Assembly (NCBI GenBank): GCA_028867735.1
Contig: JAGWFW010000008.1
Location: 1 to 41,014, forward strand
DNA length: 41,014 bases
Origin: Nitrososphaerota archaeon
GTDB lineage: Archaea; Thermoproteota; Nitrososphaeria; Nitrososphaerales; Nitrosopumilaceae
Direction: 5' to 3'
Shown in pieces: positions 1 to 8,413 of the stretch; position 1 is the stretch's first letter, and each line of letters opens with the position of its first letter. The notes below the pieces were generated by a model. That model saw only the letters and a program-made list of their open reading frames with translations. It made no database searches and was not told the DNA's origin. Made by a program: the position numbers and the translations under genes.

Positions 1-180
1 TATTGGGATGCTTATGGCAAGGCTATCTGTTGACTTGAAGTAGTAAAGAGACGATAAAGAAACTATCACTGATGCAATAACAATTGAGATTGCAAACGAG
101 GCGTATCGAGAAGACGGAGTAAATGTCGTAAGAGTATACCTTTTGTGTATACGAGATACACTGTCAGAGCTATCGGTCAT
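1..180 (-). CDS. N-terminal part of a membrane-anchored protein (partial, runs off the left edge)
   Basis: Manual translation of minus strand from ATG at 180: MTDSSDSVSRIHKRYTLTTFTPSSRYASFAISIVIASVIVSLSSLYYFKSTDSLAISIPI..., open to the window edge, with one hydrophobic segment. Its ATG overlaps the Sec61-beta stop (ATGA). Confidence 0.7.
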   Translation of the reverse strand, partial: MTDSSDSVSRIHKRYTLTTFTPSSRYASFAISIVIASVIVSLSSLYYFKSTDSLAISIPI

Positions 181-341
181 GGTGAGAAAAATATTTTCAA
201 AATCCACGACATGGCGATAAGTGCACTTGGAATAGCTACTACTATCTCCGGTTTTAGTTTGTATCCCTTAGTCTCATCTTCAAAGAATCTCAGAAGACCT
301 GCGCTTGATGCTGGCAGCGGTGCAGATTTCTTACTACTCAT
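177..341 (-). CDS. Preprotein translocase subunit Sec61-beta (archaeal SecG/Sbh)
   Basis: Manual translation: MSSKKSAPLPASSAGLLRFFEDETKGYKLKPEIVVAIPSALIAMSWILKIFFSP*. The 'PLPASSAGLLRFFEDET' segment and single C-terminal TM are typical of archaeal Sec61-beta. Too short (54 aa) for the supplied ORF track. Confidence 0.92.
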   Translation of the reverse strand: MSSKKSAPLPASSAGLLRFFEDETKGYKLKPEIVVAIPSALIAMSWILKIFFSP

Positions 342-380
342 GACACGTTTTTGACGCTTGTTTAAATAAATACCTTGTGG

Positions 381-767
381 CTATAGATTCTTGAGTCGCT
401 CCTTAAGTGTAATTATATCGTTGATAGACTTGAGTATCTGTTGCTGCTTTATGTGATCTTTCTCCTTCTCTAGCTCATCTGTAAGATCTTTTAGTTTTTG
501 ATCGAGTTTGTCGTATGGTGGAGAAGAGTTTTCTGTTTTATCCTGTGGTTTTTTTACATCCTGTAAAATCTTTTCTTCCTTGGCTTCTTTGCCACAGTTT
601 ACACAAAGTGCATCGCCATCCATCATTACCCTCACACCCTTACAATATGGACACGGATCACTTACTAGCGTAGCTCCCTTTAGAAGCATCTCCACAGCTT
701 TTTTTGTAAGATCCTTTGACACACTCTGAGTTACTTTATCTGCATAAAAAAAGATACACATGAACAA
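381..767 (-). CDS. Sjogren's syndrome/scleroderma autoantigen 1 (ZNRD2)-like zinc-ribbon protein
   Basis: ORF 128 aa; 'AVEMLLKGATLVSDPCPYCKGVRVMMDGDALCVNCGKE' matches the autoantigen p27 family; coiled-coil C-terminus. Confidence 0.8.
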   Translation of the reverse strand: MFMCIFFYADKVTQSVSKDLTKKAVEMLLKGATLVSDPCPYCKGVRVMMDGDALCVNCGKEAKEEKILQDVKKPQDKTENSSPPYDKLDQKLKDLTDELEKEKDHIKQQQILKSINDIITLKERLKNL

Positions 768-801
768 GGCTTAATAGTAGGACTTCAGCTTTTTATCTCG
801 A

Positions 802-1110
802 ATGGCGGTAATCTGCAATACTTGCGGACTTCCTAACGATTTATGTGCCTGTGGCGAACTCGAAAAAGATCAGACTCAGATTGTAGTTCGAATTGAAGAA
901 CGACGCTTTAGAAAAAAAGGTACCATGATTGAAGGGGTCAACCCAAAAATGAATGATCTTGGAAGAGTAGTCAGAGAATTGAAGGCAAGATATGCTTGCG
1001 GCGGAACAGTCAAAGACGGATACATCTTTCTACAAGGAGATCACAGAGATACAATCAAGGGAACTTTGGTAAAACTTGGATTTCCAGAAGCAAGCATAGA
1101 AGTTCATTGA
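802..1110 (+). CDS. Translation initiation factor aIF1 (SUI1 family)
   Basis: 102 aa; 'CNTCGLPNDLCACGE...VVRIEERRFRKKGTMIEGV...ACGGTVKDGYIFLQGDHRD' is a SUI1 signature. Confidence 0.93.
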   Translation: MAVICNTCGLPNDLCACGELEKDQTQIVVRIEERRFRKKGTMIEGVNPKMNDLGRVVRELKARYACGGTVKDGYIFLQGDHRDTIKGTLVKLGFPEASIEVH

Positions 1111-1117
1111 ATGAAAC

Positions 1118-2119
1118 TTGTTGCACACAGATAAGACAATCAGAATTTTATCCATCCCCTATTCTGCATTTGTAGCTGTAATTTTTGGAATAATGATCTT
1201 AGCCTTTCCCGTAGGGGCGTACCTTGTCTTTGACTCTGACGTTGGAAATAACATAAACTTTCAATATCCTTTAGACAGCTTCAATTTTTTTGTAGCGGGA
1301 ATCGGCTTCAAATTACCAATCTCTTTCCAACTTGGAGACGCATTCATCATTGCGTGGTCAGCTTATGCAGTGTTGTTTTCCATCTCATTTCTAGGCCCGC
1401 GTGGCAGTCTAACCAGAACGTTAACTGGAGTAATGTCAGAAGGTTGGCGAGAACTCAAAGAAAACGGCCTAGTCAATGCGATAACATGGCTTTCCATACT
1501 GATACTGCTTTCAGTCATGATAGATTTTGTGCAACAAAGTTTTGGTGTAAAGATAGAACCCCCCCAGTTCCAAAATGGATTGATCCAGTTTTTCCAGATA
1601 ACGGCATCTCCTTTGACAGAAGAGATAGGCTTCAGGGTGTTTCTCATAGGAATACCTCTGTTTCTCATCTTCTCTTACAGATCATCATGGAAACTTTTCT
1701 TCAAATCTCTATGGAGACCTGCCGCATACTTGCACATAACAGACTACAAAAAAACAATGGCAATAATAATTACGGTAGGCGTATTTTTTGGCGCGGCCCA
1801 CATAATTTCCGGAACACCGTGGAGCCCCGGAAAAATAACCCAGGCGACAATAGCTGGAATCATAATAGGATGGGTTTATGTCAGATACGGTTTAGCCCCC
1901 GCGATACTAATTCATTGGGGGACAAATTATTTCATTTATTCATACTTGTTTTTCATATCAACACTAAGCCAGACATCCATAACGTCAGAAATTTCAAATC
2001 CTTTTTCTGACACACTTGAACAATTGCTTCTGGTCACAGGCGCCATAGCAATAGCCATAAAAATCCTCCATTACATAAAGGCAAAACGAGAACAACTACA
2101 ACCCCCTACAGAGACATGA
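1118..2119 (+). CDS. CPBP-family intramembrane metalloprotease (CAAX protease-like)
   Basis: 333 aa polytopic membrane protein with 'TEEIGFRVFL', 'FGAAHI' and 'HWGTNYF' motifs of CPBP proteases. Confidence 0.85.
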   Translation: MLHTDKTIRILSIPYSAFVAVIFGIMILAFPVGAYLVFDSDVGNNINFQYPLDSFNFFVAGIGFKLPISFQLGDAFIIAWSAYAVLFSISFLGPRGSLTRTLTGVMSEGWRELKENGLVNAITWLSILILLSVMIDFVQQSFGVKIEPPQFQNGLIQFFQITASPLTEEIGFRVFLIGIPLFLIFSYRSSWKLFFKSLWRPAAYLHITDYKKTMAIIITVGVFFGAAHIISGTPWSPGKITQATIAGIIIGWVYVRYGLAPAILIHWGTNYFIYSYLFFISTLSQTSITSEISNPFSDTLEQLLLVTGAIAIAIKILHYIKAKREQLQPPTET

Positions 2120-2125
2120 GAATCA

Positions 2126-2761
2126 TCAAGTCAGAGCATTGCCGAGCAATCTAGACACTGGCAAATCATAACTCATTATCATATTCAGATCAGATTGATC
2201 ATCCACATCCAACATCATTCTCCTGATAAGCACAAGAGCGGGTACTGCATTTCTCATCTCTGCAGTGTTCAGATGTATTTTGTAGCTATCCTCGTCATAA
2301 TGGGTTTCCATCACATTTACTGGGGACCTATACAAGGCATTGGTACCGTCGAATCTTCGCGATGGCACAACAAGCACGCATCTATTTTGAAGTCTAAAGT
2401 CTAACAGGGTACGAATGTCTTCTGCTTGAATTAGCGGTATATCCTGAGGCAAAACTATGGTAGAGTCAAAACCCTCTTTTAACAAATAGTCATCTGCAAG
2501 TTTTACGGCATTGTTGACCCCAAGCTCTTCGTGGTCATAGATTTCCACTGCAGAAAACTTTTTTCCAATCCCAAGCGCGGCGTCGTCTCTGCTCACAATC
2601 AGGGTTTTTTCTACAATTTCAGATTGCGATAATGCCCCAAGTACAGATTCTAACATCACTCTACAGATTTTTTCAGTCTTTTCAGCAGATAAATTGAGCC
2701 GGGTTTTTGCCCTTGAAAAAGTCTTCACGGGAACTATTGCACCTATTCTCAAGTCAGACAT
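2126..2761 (-). CDS. cofC: 2-phospho-L-lactate guanylyltransferase (F420 biosynthesis)
   Basis: 'AIVPVKTFSRAKTRLNLSAE...LPQDIPLIQAEDI' CofC motifs; overlaps cofD by 8 nt. Confidence 0.93.
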   Translation of the reverse strand: MSDLRIGAIVPVKTFSRAKTRLNLSAEKTEKICRVMLESVLGALSQSEIVEKTLIVSRDDAALGIGKKFSAVEIYDHEELGVNNAVKLADDYLLKEGFDSTIVLPQDIPLIQAEDIRTLLDFRLQNRCVLVVPSRRFDGTNALYRSPVNVMETHYDEDSYKIHLNTAEMRNAVPALVLIRRMMLDVDDQSDLNMIMSYDLPVSRLLGNALT

Positions 2762-3674
2762 GCATTTGTTTTAAAATGAAGGATGCGAGAGCCTCTTCGT
2801 CTTTCTTTTCTTTCATTTTTATCTTTGTTTCATACACTTTCATGTCCAAGTTCTCAATTTTTCTGGTATGAAGCTTGTCAGCAGAGTCGATTATAATATT
2901 GGATGCCACTTCAGAATACATCTTGGCAAGGCCATATACTGATACCTCGATTCCTGCGGCTTCAAGGTATTTTGCCGCAGGCCCGCTTACTGCAGAATTA
3001 CCTATGAGCGGGCTTACAACTACGACCTTTTTCTTCGACTTGGACAGTTCTTTTCTGATTCCCTTGATGGACAGTATTGGACCAATGCTAGTTAACGGGT
3101 TACCCGGTGCAATAATTACCAGTTTTGAATCGTGAATTGCGTTTACTGCAGCAGGGTTTGCTCGTGCCTTGTCTGCGCCAAGATATTTTATCCCTTCAAC
3201 CTTATCCTGACCCTTGTATTTTACCCAGAACTCCTGCAGGTGCAGCTCTCCCTTGTTTGTTACTATTCTGGTTTCAACGCTATTGTCTGTTACAGGAATT
3301 ATCTTTGTGTCTACTGCAAACTTTTGGCACATCCATTCAGTAATATCTGAAAGATTTTTTCCATTCTTTAGCATGTTGGTTCTCATCAGATGAATTGACG
3401 CGTCTCTGTCACCTATCTTAAACCAAGTCTCTTCCCCAAGCATCTCCATCTGACGCAAAAACCCAAACGTATCTTTCTTTATTCCCCACCCCTTGTCAGT
3501 ATCAAGAATATCTGCAAGTCCGTAAAGCATTGTATCAATATCAGGACAAATGTAAAGTCCGTACAGCCAGTAATTATCCCCAACGTTTGAAATTACAGAA
3601 AGGTCTCGCGTTTGAGAAGCTATTCCTCTGACAAGTTTTACAGAGCCTGTTCCTCCCGCAAGAATTGTTATCAT
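2754..3674 (-). CDS. cofD: 2-phospho-L-lactate transferase (F420 biosynthesis)
   Basis: 'ILAGGTGSVKLVRG...ISNVGDNYWLYGLYICPDIDTMLYGLADILD...GWGIKKDTF' CofD signature. Confidence 0.95.
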   Translation of the reverse strand: MITILAGGTGSVKLVRGIASQTRDLSVISNVGDNYWLYGLYICPDIDTMLYGLADILDTDKGWGIKKDTFGFLRQMEMLGEETWFKIGDRDASIHLMRTNMLKNGKNLSDITEWMCQKFAVDTKIIPVTDNSVETRIVTNKGELHLQEFWVKYKGQDKVEGIKYLGADKARANPAAVNAIHDSKLVIIAPGNPLTSIGPILSIKGIRKELSKSKKKVVVVSPLIGNSAVSGPAAKYLEAAGIEVSVYGLAKMYSEVASNIIIDSADKLHTRKIENLDMKVYETKIKMKEKKDEEALASFILKQMHV

Positions 3675-3759
3675 TTTTCAGATCCCCCGAAAGTTACTAA
3701 GATGCCAAACATATTACTCTTGCCAATAAAAATTCAAAAATCATTATCTGCAAAAAATA

Positions 3760-5013
3760 ATGCTAAGATTTATTAGCGACTCAGAGAGTACTCGGAACGT
3801 GACTAGGAGACTATTAGTTACGTCAGTGTTAACAAGTTTGTTATTTTTCGGTGCGGTGTCTCCCAGTTTTGCAACAGTTAATTTTAGTGCTACGTTGCCG
3901 ATGGCGGGAAATCCTATTAATCCAACATATGATTTTGAAAAGAGTTTCTACATTGACTATCCTGCAGGAAGCAAGCTGCAAACCATACTTCAGGGTAAGA
4001 ACATGACAATAACGTTTGAGGATAACTCGACAAGTGATCCTGCCCTCAAAACTTTCATGCAGCAAATTAACACAGATATCGTATCAAATGAACACAGTAC
4101 AGCAGTCATAACAGATTTGGTTGTCGATTACCAGTTACTCATAAACGGATACTCAGATCACGCGTCTTTTGATTACAAAGTGGTACTTTCCCCCACAGTA
4201 ACAGGTTATATCTTGAACAAAGCCAGCGGAGACATACCGCAGACATTTGATGCATCTTGGATGGCATTTAATGCCAGCGCACCTGTCACAATAAAAACAA
4301 ACCAATACGGTCCAATAGAAATCAACTATCCAATAGATTCAATCAAGACTCAACTGCCAGACCTGTACAGTGCATTAAAGGGAACATACGCATTCACAGT
4401 ATTCCAAAGTCCAAACTTGTTCGACGCAACAGGACTATTCAGTGAACAGCCAGTAAACAAATGGGATGCACTCTTTGATCCAGCATACACTCTAACAGAG
4501 ACGGCAGGATACGGATACAAGGGACAAAAAACCGCAGTTACCACTTTCTCATCAGGCCTCAGTAATGCATTCTCAGGCACATTGCATGTAAACAACATTG
4601 ACCAAGACTTTACAGGTTCTGACGGTGTAAAATACCACATTTCAACAAAAGAACAGGCCAATGCAGGGACCATCAACATAGAAGGCCATGCAAATGCAAA
4701 CCAAGTCCAAGGAGGATGGACATTTACAAGCACGACTCAAGCTTCATCAACCACAAGTACAGCTACAGCTGGTGGTACATCCACCATGATGGTATACGGA
4801 ATGGCTGGGTTTGCAGGAGTCATCGCGGTGGTAATATTCATCTGGAGCAACAAAAAGATGAAGGAAGTAGTCCACGAAGTCGACACAGGCCCCATACAAT
4901 ACGAGACAAGACAACACTGGGCAGACAAGTTTGACGGAGTATCAAGCAGCCCAGTAAGCTCGGACAACCAGCCAAGCAATCAAGACGACAGGCCAAAAAG
5001 GTCAGCTATCTAA
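3760..5013 (+). CDS. Secreted/membrane-anchored protein of unknown function
   Basis: 417 aa; N-terminal hydrophobic signal, extracellular-type composition, single C-terminal TM (MAGFAGVIAVVIFIW) followed by a charged cytoplasmic tail. Confidence 0.8.
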   Translation: MLRFISDSESTRNVTRRLLVTSVLTSLLFFGAVSPSFATVNFSATLPMAGNPINPTYDFEKSFYIDYPAGSKLQTILQGKNMTITFEDNSTSDPALKTFMQQINTDIVSNEHSTAVITDLVVDYQLLINGYSDHASFDYKVVLSPTVTGYILNKASGDIPQTFDASWMAFNASAPVTIKTNQYGPIEINYPIDSIKTQLPDLYSALKGTYAFTVFQSPNLFDATGLFSEQPVNKWDALFDPAYTLTETAGYGYKGQKTAVTTFSSGLSNAFSGTLHVNNIDQDFTGSDGVKYHISTKEQANAGTINIEGHANANQVQGGWTFTSTTQASSTTSTATAGGTSTMMVYGMAGFAGVIAVVIFIWSNKKMKEVVHEVDTGPIQYETRQHWADKFDGVSSSPVSSDNQPSNQDDRPKRSAI

Positions 5014-5040
5014 AATTAAAAATCATTTTCAAATAAAATA

Positions 5041-5323
5041 GTGCGCGCCAGCTGTAACCCTCCTTCTGTTTTACGAGATTCAGCTATGCGGCCTACCTAA
5101 ACAAAGTGCAGCGCTTATTGTTTGATTTGGCCTTTCTCCATGTGGTACAGATTTTTCATTCCTTTACCGGGAATCTCAGGCATTGCCATCACAGTACGCC
5201 CCAGTTCGGATAGGTTTCTGTTCTGTTGCCAGTCATCTCTGACTATCCGTCTCCGGATCACATTTGCTGCATGGAGGGAGGAGTTTCCTCTGCCGAAGCA
5301 GCGCCTCATTCACCGGCTCGCAC
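5041..5323 (-). ncRNA. rnpB: RNase P RNA
   Basis: Minus strand has CR-I-like GAGGAAACTCCTCC (near 5290) and CR-V-like ACAGAAGGAGGGTTAC (5069-5054). These form P4: AAC[U]CCUCC pairs with GGAGGGUU (8 bp with bulged U). Termini pair as P1: GUGCGAGCCGG with CUGGCGCGCAC (one A-G mismatch). TATA-like box CTAAAATAG lies 27 nt upstream of the predicted 5' end. Length about 283 nt, archaeal size. Confidence 0.9.
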
Positions 5324-5345
5324 TATACCAAAGTCAGCCAAGATT

Positions 5346-5354
5346 CTATTTTAG
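5346..5354 (-). promoter_or_regulatory. TATA-like box A for rnpB
   Basis: Minus-strand CTAAAATAG centred about 27 nt upstream of the predicted RNase P RNA 5' end (5323). Confidence 0.6.
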
Positions 5355-5367
5355 CATTAGCAATATC

Positions 5368-7698
5368 CTACATTTTTGGTTCAAAATAGTCTTCGTGAGG
5401 AGTTGCCCCTTTCCTAGACTTGACCATTCCATAAGCCATGCGATATATTTTGTAAATAAAGCGGTTTTCCTTAAGTCTTGGGGCAATTACACTCCAAAAA
5501 TACCTAGCCCTTATTTTTGAAAACCTGGAATCACGTACTACAAATACACTGTATTTTGATTTTTCAACAATTGCCAAGGTCTTTGGGCTAAACGCCTGCT
5601 CGGGTTGATTCCCGGCCCCAACTATGACGATTTCAGGATCCTGGTTAAGATTACGCAATAGATCTTTGGTTACGTCCATGCTTGTAGGATAGATTCTTTC
5701 AACTGGAACTTTTTTCAGATCAAGATCAAACATTTTTTCGTTTATTCTGCTCAAGATGTCCCGTTCTTCTTCAGGTGATTCGACAACGCCCCTTACGATC
5801 CGTATCTTGCTATTCATTGAATTTGAAAAAGAGTTTGCTATTTCAAGCCCAAGATCAGAGTGCCTTCCCTTGTCATATGCAACAACAATGTGCGAGAGCT
5901 CCTTTTCAAATTCTTTTTTGATGTTTACTCCCATAATATCACATGTGGTAAGAGAGAGAAGCTTTCTGTTGTTTTTGAGATCATAGAAATCCATCACAAG
6001 AAGATTGATTCCTTGCTCTTCGGCAGTAGCAAGGATTGCCTCGGTTGTATCATGTGACAGCCTTACAAGATATCTATATTCCGAGAATCCGGGTTTTGTC
6101 TTCAGATCGTCAAAAGACTTCATGACCGGCTCGGCAAATCCATGAGCCATGGAAAGCGGAATCTGTATTGGTATTGTTGCCACATTCAGCAGAGATATTT
6201 CACCATCCTTTGATTTGGCTATTGATGATGCAATGGTAACAAGCTTTTCAATTGTTTTCTTGTTGAATACTACCATTATGCGATAATCTTTTCGCTGTTG
6301 CGGGCCAATGTTTGCAACAAGAGGCGCATAGTGCTCTATCTCTTTTTTTGCAATATATAGTTTGTATATTGAAAATCCTATCAATATCCACACTATAGCT
6401 ATTGCCCAGCTAATCGGATTGTATATCAAAAGAAATATTGCAAGACCAGCCTTGGCAAAAATCCCTATCAACGGCATGAGAGGAAACACTGGGATCTTGA
6501 ATCCATAGTCAAGCTTGTGCCCATAGAGTCTCCGGATGTTTATTCCTGCCCAGTTAACCTGTGTGAAAAGAAACAGGAACATGACTCCGGCCACAAGTGC
6601 CAGCTGCTCCAGAGGGAGCCAGGTTGCCATTATCAGCATGATAAAGCCAGAAGCTATGATTGCAAAATGCGGCGTGTGGAATTTTGGATGTATTGAACTG
6701 AATATGTATGGAAGGTTGTACTGCCTCCCCATGGCAAACGATACCCTGCTTGAAGAAAATGTGGTTGCACTCAGTGCTGCAATGCTTGACACCAGTCCGC
6801 CTACAAAGACAAGGATAGTGCCATACGGTATCAGATATTGTGCGGCTTTTCCAATTCCCAGGTCTTGATAGCCTCCTATGTACTGCCATACTTCAGTTCC
6901 AACCACGTCTGGCTTTAGCCCTCCAACAAAGACAAACGTAAACACGACATAGAGCGCCGTTACCACCCCAAGCGCTATGAAGATTGCCTTTGGTATGTTC
7001 TTCTTTGGATTTTTTACTTCTTCTCCTGTTTGTACAATTATTTCGTATCCCTCAAATGCGATGTAGGTAATTCCCATTGCCAAAATGAACCCGGTCATCC
7101 CGTGAGGTACAAAATTATGAAAGTTTTCGGCCCAGTTTGGATTGACAAAACCCAGGGCGAACAGGCCAGACACTATGAGAATTACAATTATTACAAGCTG
7201 AGCAATTGTAAGTCCGTTTCCCACGCGTCCTGTCAGCGATACTCCCCGATAGTTTACATATGTGAATATCACTATTGACGCCACCGCGATTATTTTTCCC
7301 AGAGGAATACCGCCATATTCCGGTGCAACGCCCAGGCTTGTAAGCAAACTGCCAAAAAAATCTCCGATTGAAACCGCATACAAGCTTCCTGCAATCATAT
7401 GCCCAAACCAGGCAATCCATCCACTGATGAATGCGTTTGGTCTTGGCAGTCCTTCTTTTACCCACCTGTAGCCGCCTCCTGCCTCTGGAAAGGCAGACCC
7501 GAGTTCGGCATATGTCAGTGCGGTAAAGAAACTTACAACGCCGCTTATTGCAAAAACAATGATAAGAGAAGGTCCTGATTCATTCATGGCAGGTCCTACC
7601 AAGTTAAAGATGGCCCCGCCTATCATAGCAGCAATTCCAATCATGGTTATATCCAGCAAAGATAGGCTGCGGACTAGCCCTGAATGCTCAGTTGTCAT
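5368..7698 (-). CDS. APC-superfamily amino acid permease with C-terminal UspA-like domains
   Basis: 776 aa; N-terminal APC motif 'LSLLDITMIGIAAMIGGAIFNLVGPAMNESGPSLI', about 12 TMs, then a soluble region of about 300 aa with USP features ('YRIMVVFNKKTIEKLVTIASSIAKSKDGEISLLNV', 'HIVVAYDKGRHSDLGLEIANSF', 'IVIVGAGNQ'). Confidence 0.9.
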   Translation of the reverse strand: MTTEHSGLVRSLSLLDITMIGIAAMIGGAIFNLVGPAMNESGPSLIIVFAISGVVSFFTALTYAELGSAFPEAGGGYRWVKEGLPRPNAFISGWIAWFGHMIAGSLYAVSIGDFFGSLLTSLGVAPEYGGIPLGKIIAVASIVIFTYVNYRGVSLTGRVGNGLTIAQLVIIVILIVSGLFALGFVNPNWAENFHNFVPHGMTGFILAMGITYIAFEGYEIIVQTGEEVKNPKKNIPKAIFIALGVVTALYVVFTFVFVGGLKPDVVGTEVWQYIGGYQDLGIGKAAQYLIPYGTILVFVGGLVSSIAALSATTFSSSRVSFAMGRQYNLPYIFSSIHPKFHTPHFAIIASGFIMLIMATWLPLEQLALVAGVMFLFLFTQVNWAGINIRRLYGHKLDYGFKIPVFPLMPLIGIFAKAGLAIFLLIYNPISWAIAIVWILIGFSIYKLYIAKKEIEHYAPLVANIGPQQRKDYRIMVVFNKKTIEKLVTIASSIAKSKDGEISLLNVATIPIQIPLSMAHGFAEPVMKSFDDLKTKPGFSEYRYLVRLSHDTTEAILATAEEQGINLLVMDFYDLKNNRKLLSLTTCDIMGVNIKKEFEKELSHIVVAYDKGRHSDLGLEIANSFSNSMNSKIRIVRGVVESPEEERDILSRINEKMFDLDLKKVPVERIYPTSMDVTKDLLRNLNQDPEIVIVGAGNQPEQAFSPKTLAIVEKSKYSVFVVRDSRFSKIRARYFWSVIAPRLKENRFIYKIYRMAYGMVKSRKGATPHEDYFEPKM

Positions 7699-7845
7699 GT
7701 AAACCTATCCGTGTGGAAAAAATGCTCGCATAAATCTCTACCCGTTTAAAACGTGATTACGAGATAGCGTTTGGCGTCCCAGAAAGACGTATTAGTTCGA
7801 TTTCAGGCCACCCCCAAAATCAAATCCAAGTATCCCTCAGATCTC

Positions 7846-8352
7846 TCAGCCTACAGACACTGATCCAAGCCCATAATCATCAGATATTTCGTAGATCTTT
7901 TCTTGAGTTTCCGCATTTGAATAATCTTTTAGGAGGTCACGGTTTAGCTCAAAAAACGTATGCCCCCACTTGAACTTGTTGAGTATGGCATGCGCCTGAT
8001 CGTCAAGACTCATGATGAAAAGAGTTGCTGCAATAGATTCCGCCGTGGTAAGTTTTCCAATCTTGGCATAGTTTACCGGATTTCCGGCAAGTAATGGAGG
8101 TAGCTTGCGAGAAAACCCCAGAAAATTTCTGGCAAATGTTTTTTGTGCAAGCTCCCAGGAGCAATCGATGGCAGTTATTGAACCTACAAGGTTTCCGTCC
8201 TTTTTCAGGACTATTTTTTCAGCAAAGGGATGCAAAACCATTGTCGCCTGTACAGTTTTCCTTACCTGTCTGGCCAGACCAAATTTTACCAATTTTGCGG
8301 CAGTGCATTTAGCAGGATCATCTTGCCGCAACATGAAGACTTGGACTTCCAT
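7846..8352 (-). CDS. Tsr3-like rRNA aminocarboxypropyltransferase (DUF367 family)
   Basis: 168 aa; 'IDCSWELA', 'RKLPPLLAGNPVNYAKIGKLTTAESIAATLFI', 'ILNKFKWGHTFFELN' are Tsr3 hallmarks. Confidence 0.9.
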   Translation of the reverse strand: MEVQVFMLRQDDPAKCTAAKLVKFGLARQVRKTVQATMVLHPFAEKIVLKKDGNLVGSITAIDCSWELAQKTFARNFLGFSRKLPPLLAGNPVNYAKIGKLTTAESIAATLFIMSLDDQAHAILNKFKWGHTFFELNRDLLKDYSNAETQEKIYEISDDYGLGSVSVG

Positions 8353-8413
8353 AGTATCACGGCACCTGTTGGAGAATTAACTGCATGAGATCTGGAATTG
8401 ATGAAACCGATTA

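Noticed and set aside
145-354. ORF 145..354 (+)
   Set aside because: Antisense to the clearly recognisable Sec61-beta gene on the minus strand.
1354-2010. 218-aa ORF on + inside the CPBP protease gene
   Set aside because: Alternate-frame shadow of 1118..2119; composition is not protein-like and no family motif is seen.
5115-5520. ORFs 5115..5309 (-) and 5122..5520 (+)
   Set aside because: Lie largely within the RNase P RNA gene or antisense to the end of the APC permease gene; no recognisable protein features.
6554-6889. ORFs 6536..6868 (+), 6554..6889 (-) and 7115..7465 (-)
   Set aside because: Frame shadows of the APC permease coding sequence.
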